This document shows positions 17,670-29,196 of a DNA stretch of 64,000 nt, in pieces. Position 1 is the first letter of the stretch. Each line of letters begins with the position of its first letter. The stretch covers positions 277,198 to 341,197 of the forward strand of contig NZ_BDDS01000005.1 in assembly GCF_001653135.1 (NCBI RefSeq), in the 5' to 3' direction. A program made the position numbers and the translations under genes. Source of the stretch: Pseudoalteromonas neustonica. Its GTDB lineage: Bacteria > Pseudomonadota > Gammaproteobacteria > Enterobacterales > Alteromonadaceae. The notes beneath the pieces are model-generated. The model saw only the letters and a program-made list of their open reading frames with translations, was not told the DNA's origin and searched no databases.

Positions 17670-18191
17670 TTAGTCTCCTTTGTTCAGTGTGCCTTCAAAC
17701 TTTGGGAGCGGTCGTTGCTCAGCCTGAGCTTGTGAGCTGACCTTTCCATTTTCAGAAATATCTTTAATCAGCCATTCCATTTCTTTTATTTCTTTTCGTT
17801 GGGCTTTAATAATACCATTTGCCAATTCACGCACGCGTACATCCTCCAAAGTTGAATGCTCACTAGTAAGAATAGCAATGGAGTGATGAGGAATCATCGC
17901 TTTCATGTAAGCAGTGTCAGAAATTGTGCTTTGAGAGCGAACAAGATAAAGACATATGGCAAACAGTATTGTCGCCAATAGAAAAATAGCCATGTTGAGC
18001 TTCTTGTTACTGTACATGCCAAGCATAAAGGCCAGCATGATCATTGCCATACCTGCTCCCATATACAACGCCATATAGATACGCGTTTCACTAAACCATA
18101 TATGTGATACTGCGTAAGTGTTGAGATACATCATGACAAACATAGCAATGGTTGAGGTGATGATCATTGCAGCAAATCTTGAGTATTTCAT
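17670..18191 (-). CDS. DUF305-domain membrane protein
   Basis: A 173-residue protein with an N-terminal membrane region of three to four segments (residues 8-85) and a C-terminal DUF305 ferritin-like helical part containing the hallmark MIPHHSIAI. DUF305 proteins are frequent in copper-resistance clusters; a metal-binding role is likely but the mechanism is unknown. It is transcribed leftward with the glutaredoxin-MauE gene and separated from it by one base. Confidence 0.84.
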   Translation of the reverse strand: MKYSRFAAMIITSTIAMFVMMYLNTYAVSHIWFSETRIYMALYMGAGMAMIMLAFMLGMYSNKKLNMAIFLLATILFAICLYLVRSQSTISDTAYMKAMIPHHSIAILTSEHSTLEDVRVRELANGIIKAQRKEIKEMEWLIKDISENGKVSSQAQAEQRPLPKFEGTLNKGD

Positions 18192-18378
18192 AAGTAATCC
18201 TTACATTGATAGTGTAAATATTTCCCACTGTTAGCCTATTATTCTCTACATGTGGTCATGTTCTCGAAAAAGTGCAAGTAATGAGCCAGTATCAATAAGA
18301 GTATTTGTAATACGATTGACTCAATTTCAGCTTATATCTAAAGTTTAAGTTTTGAACTTATGATAGACACAGGCTAAA

Positions 18379-18495
18379 TTGGCTTTAGTTAACAATCTAA
18401 TGGGAGAACTCAAAGCACTACAAGCTGAGCTTCAACAAATGGCAAGCTCGTGTACAAGTGAAGCGTGTGAAATAATTAAGTCACTTTATAGTTAG
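18379..18495 (+). pseudogene. 3' remnant of a CadR/PbrR-type merR gene
   Basis: The frame ending in TAG at 18493-18495 reads LALVNNLMGELKALQAEL and then QQMASSCTSEACEIIKSL. It closely parallels the C-terminus of the intact CadR-like regulator at 19514-19903 (KELRALKAELQQMASACGS...EACGIIKSLDS), including the metal-ligand cysteines. A stop (18364-18366) lies just upstream and no DNA-binding domain is present. It is therefore a leftover of a second copy, presumably from an earlier metal module at this place. Confidence 0.85.
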
Positions 18496-18520
18496 AATTG
18501 TCATTCATTTTCTATCCGTA

Positions 18521-18624
18521 GTGTACGAATTTCTATTTTTTATTACGTTCATGTACGAAATTTATTTAATATACTTTCGTTCATTTAATTGTTAAGGTGT
18601 GCGAAAGTTACAGGTTTCGTATAT
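18521..18624 (+). repeat. Candidate three-dyad res site of the resolvase
   Basis: Six copies of a TGTACGAAA-like half-site occur in alternating orientation directly before the resolvase start. Site I: GTGTACGAA (18521) with ACGTTCAT (18545-18552). Site II: ATGTACGAAA (18551) with TTTCGTTCAT (to 18584). Site III: GTGTGCGAAA (18597) with TTTCGTATAT (to 18624). The three dyads span 32, 34 and 28 nt, the layout expected of a Tn3-type resolution site. Confidence 0.65.
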
Positions 18625-18965
18625 ATGAAAGTTGGTTTTGCAAGAGTTTCAACTAAAGAACAAGATTTAAATGTTCAACTGTCCAAGTTGGACGCTCAGG
18701 GCTGTGAAAAAATATTCCAAGGCAAACAGTCTGGTGCTTCGATTCGAAATGAAGAAAAGCTTTAGGAACTCATCGACTTTATCAGGGAAGGTGATGAAGT
18801 TATTGTTACTCGCCTCGACCGTTTGGGACGGTCGTTAAAATCTATTCTTGAGGCAATTGAAAGCATCCATAAGAAAGGTGCTTGTTTGAATATTATCGAC
18901 GGCTCTCTCAATACCAAAAATGATAATCCGTTTGCCACTGCCATGATCAACCTATGTGGAGTATT
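18625..18965 (+). pseudogene. 5' half of a serine resolvase gene, with nonsense codon, split by element 1
   Basis: The translation begins MKVGFARVSTKEQDLNVQL (catalytic Ser in RVST), followed by LDAQGCEKIFQGKQSGAS, and after an in-frame TAG at 18763-18765 by ELIDFIREGDEVIVTRLDRL and GRSLKSILEAIE, ending FATAMINLCGVF. This is the catalytic domain of a Tn3-family resolvase/invertase. The frame then runs into the inverted repeat of element 1. The C-terminal half lies at 28946-29178. The TAG replaces what is normally a codon between L and ELI, so the gene carries two inactivating lesions. Confidence 0.92.
18962..18965. repeat. Left copy of 4-bp target duplication TATT (element 1)
   Basis: TATT directly precedes the terminal repeat at 18966 and is repeated directly after the right terminus (28946-28949). 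Removing one copy and the element restores GGAGTATTCGCTCAA, which encodes resolvase residues GVFAQ. Confidence 0.75.
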
Positions 18966-18991
18966 TGTGACTGTGCATAATGATTGAGATT
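18966..18991 (+). repeat. Left terminal inverted repeat of element 1
   Basis: It begins TGTGACTGTGCATAATG and continues ATTGAGATT. It pairs with the reverse complement of 28920-28945 and matches both ends of element 2 (31221 and 36155). Confidence 0.85.
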
Positions 18992-19513
18992 GATCTCATT
19001 TTAGACTGAAAGGTTTTAAAGGGATGCCGCCAATCTCTCTTTTTATGAAAGTATGATTTTTTAATCATAATATCTGAGACTCAATCAGTTATATTACGAT
19101 AATTTGATGCTATTTGCTAACGGCAGCTCCTCCGACATTGCGAACATTAGCATCAATGAATACCTTATGACTTCACTTAGCCAAAAGCGGAAGTTAGCTT
19201 TTGAGTTATTAACGAAAATTCAGAGTGTAAAGCAGACGTTGAAGAGTCAATAATAAACTTCAATTTAAACACTCTAGTGCATTAACGGCTGCAACTAATT
19301 TTGTCGTTCTAGAATTGGCGGAATTTTGCTGTTCCATATGAGAAGTAAACACACCAGTCACCATTCAATAGTTTGGCAAAACCTTGTGTGACTCATACTT
19401 GTGATACCGCTGACATGAATTTGTCAGCATTTCTTCCGTTTTTATCTGTCCACATTTAGGACATGCAATAGTCGATTAATGTTCTATATTCTGCCCGTAT
19501 GCCTCTAACAGAG
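18992..19513. other. Non-coding left subterminal region of element 1
   Basis: About 520 bp without a convincing gene. It contains a hairpin TATGATT-tttt-AATCATA (near 19052-19069), a block at 19062-19096 and a block at 19179-19214 (AGCCAAAAGCGG...TTAGCTTTTG) that are both conserved in the left end of element 2 (31316-31350, 31363-31398). The second block has an AAAAGC/GCTTTT dyad. These could be transposase-binding or regulatory sites. Confidence 0.6.
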
Positions 19514-19903
19514 TTAACTATCTAGTGACTTAATGATCCCGCATGCTTCAATAGTATTGTTCGAACCACAAGCACTAGCCATCTGTTGTAATTCAGCTTT
19601 AAGCGCCCTTAATTCTTTCATGCGTTTATTCACTAGTGCAAGTTGCTGATCAATTAATGCATTAACGCTAGAGCAGCTTTCTTCTGGCTTATTTTTTAAT
19701 TCGATAAGACGTTTAATATCATTGAGTGATATATCTAGGCTGCGACAATGTTTTACGAACTCCAATTGTTTAAGTGCTTTACTATCATACAGCCTGAAAT
19801 TACCTTCTGAACGGTTTGGATTTAACAGTAATCCTTCTCTTTCATAATATCTAATTGTTTGTATAGAACAGCCCGATTTTTTAGACAATTCGCCTATTTT
19901 CAT
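19514..19903 (-). CDS. CadR/PbrR-type MerR regulator, Cd(II)/Pb(II)-responsive
   Basis: A 129-residue MerR protein: MKIGELSKKSGCSIQTIRYY winged helix, dimerisation helix, and a C-terminal loop. Three cysteines fit the Cd/Pb class: C77 (EESCSS), C112 (SACGSN) and C121 (EACGII). The start is the ATG at 19903, with GGGG about 8 nt before; the longer open frame to 20032 has no MerR homology in its first 43 residues. It is divergent from the transglutaminase/CDF operon with the dyad promoter between them. Confidence 0.9.
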   Translation of the reverse strand: MKIGELSKKSGCSIQTIRYYEREGLLLNPNRSEGNFRLYDSKALKQLEFVKHCRSLDISLNDIKRLIELKNKPEESCSSVNALIDQQLALVNKRMKELRALKAELQQMASACGSNNTIEACGIIKSLDS

Positions 19904-19920
19904 CAATTTCCCCCAGACAT

Positions 19921-19953
19921 TTGATTCTATAGTTACTATAGAGTCTGTAGTAT
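19921..19953 (+). promoter_or_regulatory. CadR-type operator/promoter
   Basis: TTGATT (19921-19926) is followed by the dyad TCTATAG-tta-CTATAGA (19926-19942) and a -10-like TGTAGT/TAGTAT 19-21 bp downstream. The CTATAG...CTATAG core is the familiar CadR/PbrR box. It faces the transglutaminase-CDF operon; the regulator gene reads the other way. Confidence 0.82.
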
Positions 19954-19982
19954 AAGTATGCAACGAAAAGGATATATAAAAA

Positions 19983-20714
19983 ATGACCGAGAAATATTTA
20001 AACAATACGAATATCGTTAATTTTGAACACAAAGATATCCAATCCCTGATCGATCAGCGAGGATGGCAAAGCTTAGACGATTTCAACAAAATTGGAGCAG
20101 CATACCAATTTGTGAAAGATGAAATAATGTTTGGCTATAACAAGAGTGATGATATAGCAGCAAGCGATGTACTAGCAGATGGTTATGGGCAATGTAATAC
20201 TAAGGGTAATCTGTTAATGGCGCTATTGCGTGGACTAGGTATCCAGTGTCGTTTCCATGGTTTTACCATTGATCAGCAATTACAAAAAGGGGCTATACCT
20301 AGCTATGTATTTTGGTTAGCACCTAAATACATCATTCATAGTTGGGTAGAAGTTTATTTCGATGGACGCTGGATAAACTTAGAGGGCTTTATATTGGATG
20401 AGCAATACTTAAGCTCACTACAGCAGAAATTTAGCCAAGCAAAAGATGACTTTTGTGTCTATGGTGTTGCAACAAAGTGTTTCTCTTCACCAAACACAAA
20501 TTGGTGCGGCCAAGATACCTATATTCAAAAAGAAGGTATTCATGACGACTTTGGGCTTTATGATTCCCCTGATGAGTTTTATCTTGAAAAGGGTACTAAT
20601 TTGTCGGGAGTAAAACGTTGGATGTATCAAGGTGTGATTCGCCATTTGATTAATATGAATGTATCAAAAATTAGAAATACAAAAGCACTGGAGGTACAAA
20701 ATGCACAACCATAG
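19983..20714 (+). CDS. Transglutaminase-like cysteine protease-fold protein
   Basis: A 243-residue soluble protein with a transglutaminase-like core: Cys in GYGQCNTKGNLLMALLRGLG, His in IIHSWVEVYF, and an acidic residue in INLEGFILDEQYL, giving a plausible Cys-His-Asp/Glu triad. No signal peptide is seen. The substrate is unknown. It is the first gene behind the CadR-type promoter and overlaps the CDF gene by 14 nt, so it is regulated with metal efflux. AAGGAT precedes the ATG. Confidence 0.78.
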   Translation: MTEKYLNNTNIVNFEHKDIQSLIDQRGWQSLDDFNKIGAAYQFVKDEIMFGYNKSDDIAASDVLADGYGQCNTKGNLLMALLRGLGIQCRFHGFTIDQQLQKGAIPSYVFWLAPKYIIHSWVEVYFDGRWINLEGFILDEQYLSSLQQKFSQAKDDFCVYGVATKCFSSPNTNWCGQDTYIQKEGIHDDFGLYDSPDEFYLEKGTNLSGVKRWMYQGVIRHLINMNVSKIRNTKALEVQNAQP

Positions 20715-21588
20715 TCACAGTCATCAGCATTCTAAAGATGATCGTATTGGTTGGGCATTTTTTCTGAATGTGACATTTACTATTATCGAATTTATAGGTG
20801 GTTGGCTCACTAACAGTACTGCGATAATGGCAGATGCAGTTCACGATCTTGGTGATAGTCTTTCAATAGGTTTTGCGTGGATTTTAAGTCGTTTTTCAGA
20901 TAAAGAAGCATCAGATAAGTTTAGTTATGGTTATCGTAGACTTACTCTCTTTGGCGCATTGATAAACAGTATTGTTTTAATCATTGGCTCAATTTGGATT
21001 TTATTTGAAGCAATTCCAAGGCTGTCCAATCCTGAAATGCCTGTAGTCGAGGGGATGTTAGGGCTAGCGATACTCGGCGTTGCCGTTAACGGATATGCGG
21101 TATTAAAATTAAAAGCGGGTGAAACATTAAATGAGAAAGTGCTGACATGGCACCTTCTTGAAGATGTACTTGGATGGGTTGCCGTTCTTATAGTCTCTAT
21201 CGTACTGTTGTTCGCTGAACTGCCGATATTAGATCCCCTTTTATCAATAGGGTTCACGCTGTTCATCTTGTTTAATGTTTTCAAAAACCTGAAATCAACA
21301 CTCGTTTTATTTCTTCAAGCTGCACCCGATAAAGAGACTCAAAAGCGTATTAAACTATCACTAATGGAATTTCCTGAAGTTAATGGTATCCACCACATGC
21401 ACTTTTGGTCACTAGATGGTGAAAGTCACGTTTTAACAGCGCACCTTGAGCTGAGTGACAACTTTGACGTTAAAGAATTAATTAGGCTTAAACAAGAAGT
21501 TGCAGCTAAATTATCTTCCTATCATTTATCGCATACAACGATAGAGTTTGAGTTTTTAAATGAAAATTGTCGGGATGAAGCGCAGTAA
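20701..21588 (+). CDS. Cation diffusion facilitator (CzcD/ZitB-like)
   Basis: A 295-residue CDF antiporter of the inner membrane. The start MHNHSHSHQHS is His-rich. Six membrane segments follow with metal-site motifs MADAVHDLGDS (helix 2, H-D) and WHLLEDVLGW (helix 5, H-x3-D), and a C-terminal cytoplasmic domain with HHMHFWSLDGESHVLTAHLEL. It exports Zn(II)/Cd(II)/Co(II) in exchange for protons. ATG 20701 has GGAGG 7 nt upstream and the typical His-rich start; the frame open to 20659 has no support. Confidence 0.93.
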   Translation: MHNHSHSHQHSKDDRIGWAFFLNVTFTIIEFIGGWLTNSTAIMADAVHDLGDSLSIGFAWILSRFSDKEASDKFSYGYRRLTLFGALINSIVLIIGSIWILFEAIPRLSNPEMPVVEGMLGLAILGVAVNGYAVLKLKAGETLNEKVLTWHLLEDVLGWVAVLIVSIVLLFAELPILDPLLSIGFTLFILFNVFKNLKSTLVLFLQAAPDKETQKRIKLSLMEFPEVNGIHHMHFWSLDGESHVLTAHLELSDNFDVKELIRLKQEVAAKLSSYHLSHTTIEFEFLNENCRDEAQ

Positions 21589-21620
21589 GCTTTATCAATA
21601 AAATGTTGGGCATACAATAT

Positions 21621-21666
21621 AAAAAGCAGCTTAATTAGGCATAACCTATTAATTAAGCTGCTTTTT
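21621..21666. terminator. Bidirectional intrinsic terminator
   Basis: A perfect 17-bp stem, AAAAAGCAGCTTAATTA (21621-21637) with its complement at 21650-21666, and a 12-nt loop. The A-run and T-run on the two sides serve both the rightward CDF operon and the leftward CzcA operon. Confidence 0.93.
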
Positions 21667-21686
21667 GGGCTTTAAATTTCGTCAGA

Positions 21687-25707
<4,021 letters not shown>

Positions 25708-25778
25708 TTTTAATTCCTAAACGATTCAGTTAATAACTGAATCAATAAATTGTTATTAAGCTTAAAGTGATGCTTTTT

Positions 25779-27071
25779 TTAGAGTGACAGCGCTTCGTTT
25801 GTTAGTTTTTCTATCTCTGCGCCATAAATTAGGGCAGCAGATGCCGCATCAATGAGGGTTCGCCGAGCATTTAACAGCTCTTGTCTAGCCGATACATAAT
25901 CAAGATATCCATATCGACCTTTTTGATAGGCGTCTTGAGTATCTTCCAGTGCATCTTCAAGCATTGGGATAACCGACTGCTTTAATGAATTAGCTGTTAA
26001 TATGGCTTGTTTTCTATTGGAGTATGCTCGTAGTAAGTGATTTCTAAACCTCAACTTAGTCGCCTCTTTCTCTATGGCAACTTGGTCACGCTCTGCTAGC
26101 GCACTAGCGATTGCACCAGAATTTCGCTTTTCAGCAAACAAAGGTAAGCTAAAGCCAGCGACCAGTGCCGTATCATTGGCTTCTTGAGAGCGCCTAACAC
26201 CAACAGACCATTTGATATTGGCCGTTGACTCTGTTTTAGCTAACTGTATTTCAGCCTCTTTTAGTCGCTGTTCACTTGCATAGATTTGAATAGCAGGGTT
26301 CTTCTCTAACTTCGCAAAAAGGCTGTTAAAGTCACTATCATTGCCAAACTGAAAAAGATCCCCTTGTACTTCAGAGAAGGTTACAGAGTTTTCCCCCCAG
26401 TAGGCTGCTAATGAGAGCTTCAAATATTCCAAGCGCTTTTGTTCAGATTGAAGGGTGAGGTTAGCCTGAGCAATAACTGCTTTTGAGCGTTTCACTTCAG
26501 CCTCAGGAGTAGCACCTGCGCGGTTACGCTGAGATACAATCTCTAACGTTTCTTGTGCTAAGCTCAAAGCATTTTCTGCCAATATAACTCTTTGTTGGGC
26601 TGCAAGTACTTCCACGTACTTCTCAGTGACTTGAGCCATTAAATTAAGCGCAGAGACTTCTTTCTCAGCATTGAGTAGTGCTCTTGATTTTGAAACAAGT
26701 CCAATCCGCGCTGAGCGTTTATCTCCCATTTCGATAACCGAAGATAGAGCGACTGTTAATTCAGCACTGTCGAATGCATTAAATTCACCTGAGCCTGCAA
26801 AGTTCTCAGCTTCAACTTCTAGTTCATAAGCAGGATTTAAACTTGCTGTTTGTTCTTGTCCTGTTAATGCGGTTTGTTTGAAATCAAATATTTTGAGTTC
26901 AGGATTTTGTTTAAGCGTCCACTGAATTGCCTCTTGAAGATTTAACTGCTTTTCAAAGGCATAAACATTAAATGTAAAAAGTGACAACGCGAGAAACGCG
27001 ATATATTTAAGCCGAGGTGTTACACACCTCAAAATTGCTATCTTGCGATGCACACAGGTATTAAGTGCCAT
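25779..27071 (-). CDS. czcC: CzcC/TolC-type outer-membrane efflux protein
   Basis: A 430-residue outer-membrane factor: membrane-targeting N-terminus (YIAFLALSLFTFNVYAF), two OEP repeats with long helices (LNLQEAIQWTLKQNPEL; AELTVALSSVIEMGDKRSAR; AKTESTANIKWSVGVRRSQ; GRYGYLDYVSARQELLNARR). It forms the exit duct of the CzcCBA complex. AGGAAAG lies before the ATG. The order czcC-czcB-czcA on the minus strand is the standard operon order. Confidence 0.91.
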   Translation of the reverse strand: MALNTCVHRKIAILRCVTPRLKYIAFLALSLFTFNVYAFEKQLNLQEAIQWTLKQNPELKIFDFKQTALTGQEQTASLNPAYELEVEAENFAGSGEFNAFDSAELTVALSSVIEMGDKRSARIGLVSKSRALLNAEKEVSALNLMAQVTEKYVEVLAAQQRVILAENALSLAQETLEIVSQRNRAGATPEAEVKRSKAVIAQANLTLQSEQKRLEYLKLSLAAYWGENSVTFSEVQGDLFQFGNDSDFNSLFAKLEKNPAIQIYASEQRLKEAEIQLAKTESTANIKWSVGVRRSQEANDTALVAGFSLPLFAEKRNSGAIASALAERDQVAIEKEATKLRFRNHLLRAYSNRKQAILTANSLKQSVIPMLEDALEDTQDAYQKGRYGYLDYVSARQELLNARRTLIDAASAALIYGAEIEKLTNEALSL

Positions 27072-27143
27072 GTATACTTTCCTATAAATTTATATGTTTT
27101 TTTCGGTCATTAACATTTGACCTTTCATAATTTTCTATAAAAT

Positions 27144-27515
27144 TTAGGCGTATTTAGGTGGGCGGAATGGCACCGAGATATAGCCTTTTAGCTCAGGAGA
27201 AACTAAGGCGTAGGTAAGGAAATATTCTATTGCTTGGAAAATGTTACAGGAAGAATCAGCATTTAAAAATAAGTGACAACAGCAACAAAAATTACAATTA
27301 TCAATTGAAGAGTTGCTATTATTCACCTCAAGCATATTGGAGTCTTCTGGAGCTTTTAGCGGGGTAATAGACTTAGTTAGTGATGAACTAAAAGAACTTT
27401 CACTTAAGTTTATTTCAAGCTCTTCTAGCGAAAAAAACACAGACTGCACCGCGATTAAAATCATTATCACGTATGATATATTTGATTTGATATACGATGA
27501 GTGCATTATTTTCAT
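27144..27515 (-). CDS. Small CzcI-like protein with Cys cluster and C-terminal RPP motif
   Basis: A 123-residue protein with an N-terminal hydrophobic segment (ISYVIMILIAVQSVFFSL), a Ser/Asn-rich middle, a Cys cluster (DNCNFCCCCHLF), a second weakly hydrophobic stretch and the end GYISVPFRPPKYA. The position upstream of czcC and the RPP end fit the CzcI/DUF2946-like group. Binding of metal in the periplasm or regulation of the pump is inferred. It sits 8 nt after the second CDF gene. Confidence 0.62.
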   Translation of the reverse strand: MKIMHSSYIKSNISYVIMILIAVQSVFFSLEELEINLSESSFSSSLTKSITPLKAPEDSNMLEVNNSNSSIDNCNFCCCCHLFLNADSSCNIFQAIEYFLTYALVSPELKGYISVPFRPPKYA

Positions 27516-27523
27516 TTCTCTGC

Positions 27524-28423
27524 TTAATACTTTAGCTGTAAGATGCGGCGAGCACCGTTTAAAACGACAAGAGCAATTATCAAACCAATCACTAAATCTG
27601 GATAACGACTGCTTGTTGCTGTAACTAATAAGCCAGCTAAAATTACACCAACGTTTGCGATAACGTCATTTGCGGAAAAAATCCAACTCGCTTTCATATG
27701 AGCGCCGTCTTCTTTGTTGCCAAATATCAAAAACAGACAAGCAACGTTAGCGATTAGTGCTATTCCACCAAATATCATCATTAAAGAAGAGATCGGTTCA
27801 CTACCGTAAACAAAGCGTCTTACGACTTCGCTCAAAGCACCTAGCGCTAGAATAACTTGAAGCACACCAGATATATGTGCTGCTCTAAGTTTCATGCTAA
27901 TACTTTTACCTACGGCATAAATAGCTAAACCATACACAGCAGCATCAGCAAACATATCTAATGAGTCTGCAATTAGGCCAGCAGACTGTGCAATAATCCC
28001 AGCAATTACTTCTATAAAAAACATGACTCCATTAATGGCTAACAACCATTTTAGGGTTGATGCTTCTTTCATCTCATTTTTTTGGGCTAAGTCTTTTGCT
28101 TTTGCAGCTTCTGTACTGCAACTTTGTTTAGTTGACTCTAACTCTGCACCGAGTTTAAGTTGTTGTAACTTTTTTGTTATCTCATCTAAATTTTCATCAT
28201 GAAAAACTTTGACTAAGCGATTAGGAATATCAAACTGCAATCCAACTGAAGGCTGAATTGAGTCAAGTGCTAATCTGATCAATCTCTCTTCTGAAGGACA
28301 GTCCATTTGAGGCACTTTATATGTACTGACAAACGCGCCACTATAGTTATCTAATTGTGTATCAATTTTTACGTCTTCGTTGGTAGGAGATGATTGACAC
28401 TGACCACTACATTTTTCTGACAT
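27524..28423 (-). CDS. HMA-CDF fusion cation transporter
   Basis: About 299 residues. The N-terminal ~90 residues form an HMA-like domain with a divergent metal loop (QMDCPSEERLIR) preceded by Cys residues (SEKCSGQCQSS); then a CDF-type membrane domain with metal-site motifs ADSLDMFADAAVY and FSANDVIANVG. The usual C-terminal cytoplasmic domain is missing: the protein ends soon after the last helix. It probably exports divalent metal. ATG 28423 is preferred because GGA lies 9 nt upstream; ATG 28432 is directly next to it. It is first in the minus-strand czc operon behind a CadR-type promoter. Confidence 0.82.
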   Translation of the reverse strand: MSEKCSGQCQSSPTNEDVKIDTQLDNYSGAFVSTYKVPQMDCPSEERLIRLALDSIQPSVGLQFDIPNRLVKVFHDENLDEITKKLQQLKLGAELESTKQSCSTEAAKAKDLAQKNEMKEASTLKWLLAINGVMFFIEVIAGIIAQSAGLIADSLDMFADAAVYGLAIYAVGKSISMKLRAAHISGVLQVILALGALSEVVRRFVYGSEPISSLMMIFGGIALIANVACLFLIFGNKEDGAHMKASWIFSANDVIANVGVILAGLLVTATSSRYPDLVIGLIIALVVLNGARRILQLKY

Positions 28424-28432
28424 ATTTAACAT

Positions 28433-28919
28433 TCCGAAACAATATTAAAATAAGTATAAAATCTATAGTGGCTATAGAGTCAAATAAAAAGTTATTTAAT
28501 TTGAAAAGATTGGGAAGTAACTCAAATAGCTATTCCAAGAAAATAATTGTTGGGGGGTAGTGACAGCAAACACTGCTAACATTATTTGGACTGCCCGTTT
28601 TATACCGATGTTTATCAAAGATAAAAAATAGAAGAACTATCTAGATAGAATAAATTAACCGATGATCCTAATTCCACATTAAAGTCGCGTTGGTGTGTTA
28701 CTAATTGTACAGAGGATCTAAAACAAGATTTAAATTTAAAAGTAAGAGCAACGACTATATTGTTGGAACACTTGTCATGAGATACGCTAAGCCTAATGTC
28801 CGGTTTCGTATCAAAGTGAATTTTAGCTGAAGTAATTTTGTACCATCGTTTACGACTGCTTCAGGCTCAAATCTGACGAAGATTTCCTAGTACTCACCCA
28901 ATCTGGCTTGATGAGAAAT
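28433..28919. other. Non-coding right subterminal region of element 1
   Basis: About 490 bp without a gene. It holds the CadR-type promoter for the leftward operon (28453-28483) and a TCGTATCAAAGTGA motif (28806-28819) also found near the right end of element 2 (36081-36094). Nothing else is recognised. Confidence 0.6.
28453..28483 (-). promoter_or_regulatory. CadR-type promoter of the czc operon
   Basis: Read on the minus strand: TTGACT (28478-28483), 19-bp spacer with CTATAG-cca-CTATAG, then TATACT (28453-28458). The spacer length and the CTATAG dyad match the site at 19921-19953, so the single CadR-like regulator probably controls both arms of element 1. Confidence 0.87.
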
Positions 28920-28945
28920 AATCTCAAACATTATGCGTAGCCACA
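28920..28945 (-). repeat. Right terminal inverted repeat of element 1
   Basis: Read inward on the minus strand it begins TGTGGCTACGCATAATG and continues TTTGAGATT. TATT (28946-28949), the second copy of the target duplication, follows on the plus strand. Confidence 0.85.
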
Positions 28946-29178
28946 TATTCGCTCAACTTGAGCGGGATCTTATAAAAGCCAGAACCACAGAAGGTCGTGA
29001 AGAGGCTAAAGCTAAAGGCAAACACATGGGCAGATTGCCTGCTTTATCAGACAAACAAGCGAAAGAATTATATAAAGATAAATTAAATGGTGAATCGATC
29101 TCTGCATTAGCGAAGAAATATTCTGTTAGCCGCCCCACGGTTCACCGAATTATTGAAAGAATGGAACAAAAGAAATAA
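28946..29178 (+). pseudogene. 3' half of the serine resolvase gene
   Basis: The frame reads FAQLERDLIKARTTEGREEA, then KAKGKHMGRLPALSDKQAK, and ends with a DNA-binding helix-turn-helix (ISALAKKYSVSRPTVHRIIE). It continues exactly where the 5' half (18625-18965) stops at GVF. The open frame from ATG 28933 begins inside the element's inverted repeat, so its first four residues are not native. The qatA start lies 18 nt beyond its stop. Confidence 0.92.
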
Positions 29179-29196
29179 TAAATAAAAGGAGACGTT

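Noticed and set aside
18992..19513. A transposase gene in the non-coding left end of element 1
   Set aside because: All frames are short and lack any DDE, HUH or recombinase motif.
28933..29178. A separate small gene starting at ATG 28933
   Set aside because: The first codons lie in the element 1 terminal repeat; the rest is the exact continuation of the split resolvase.
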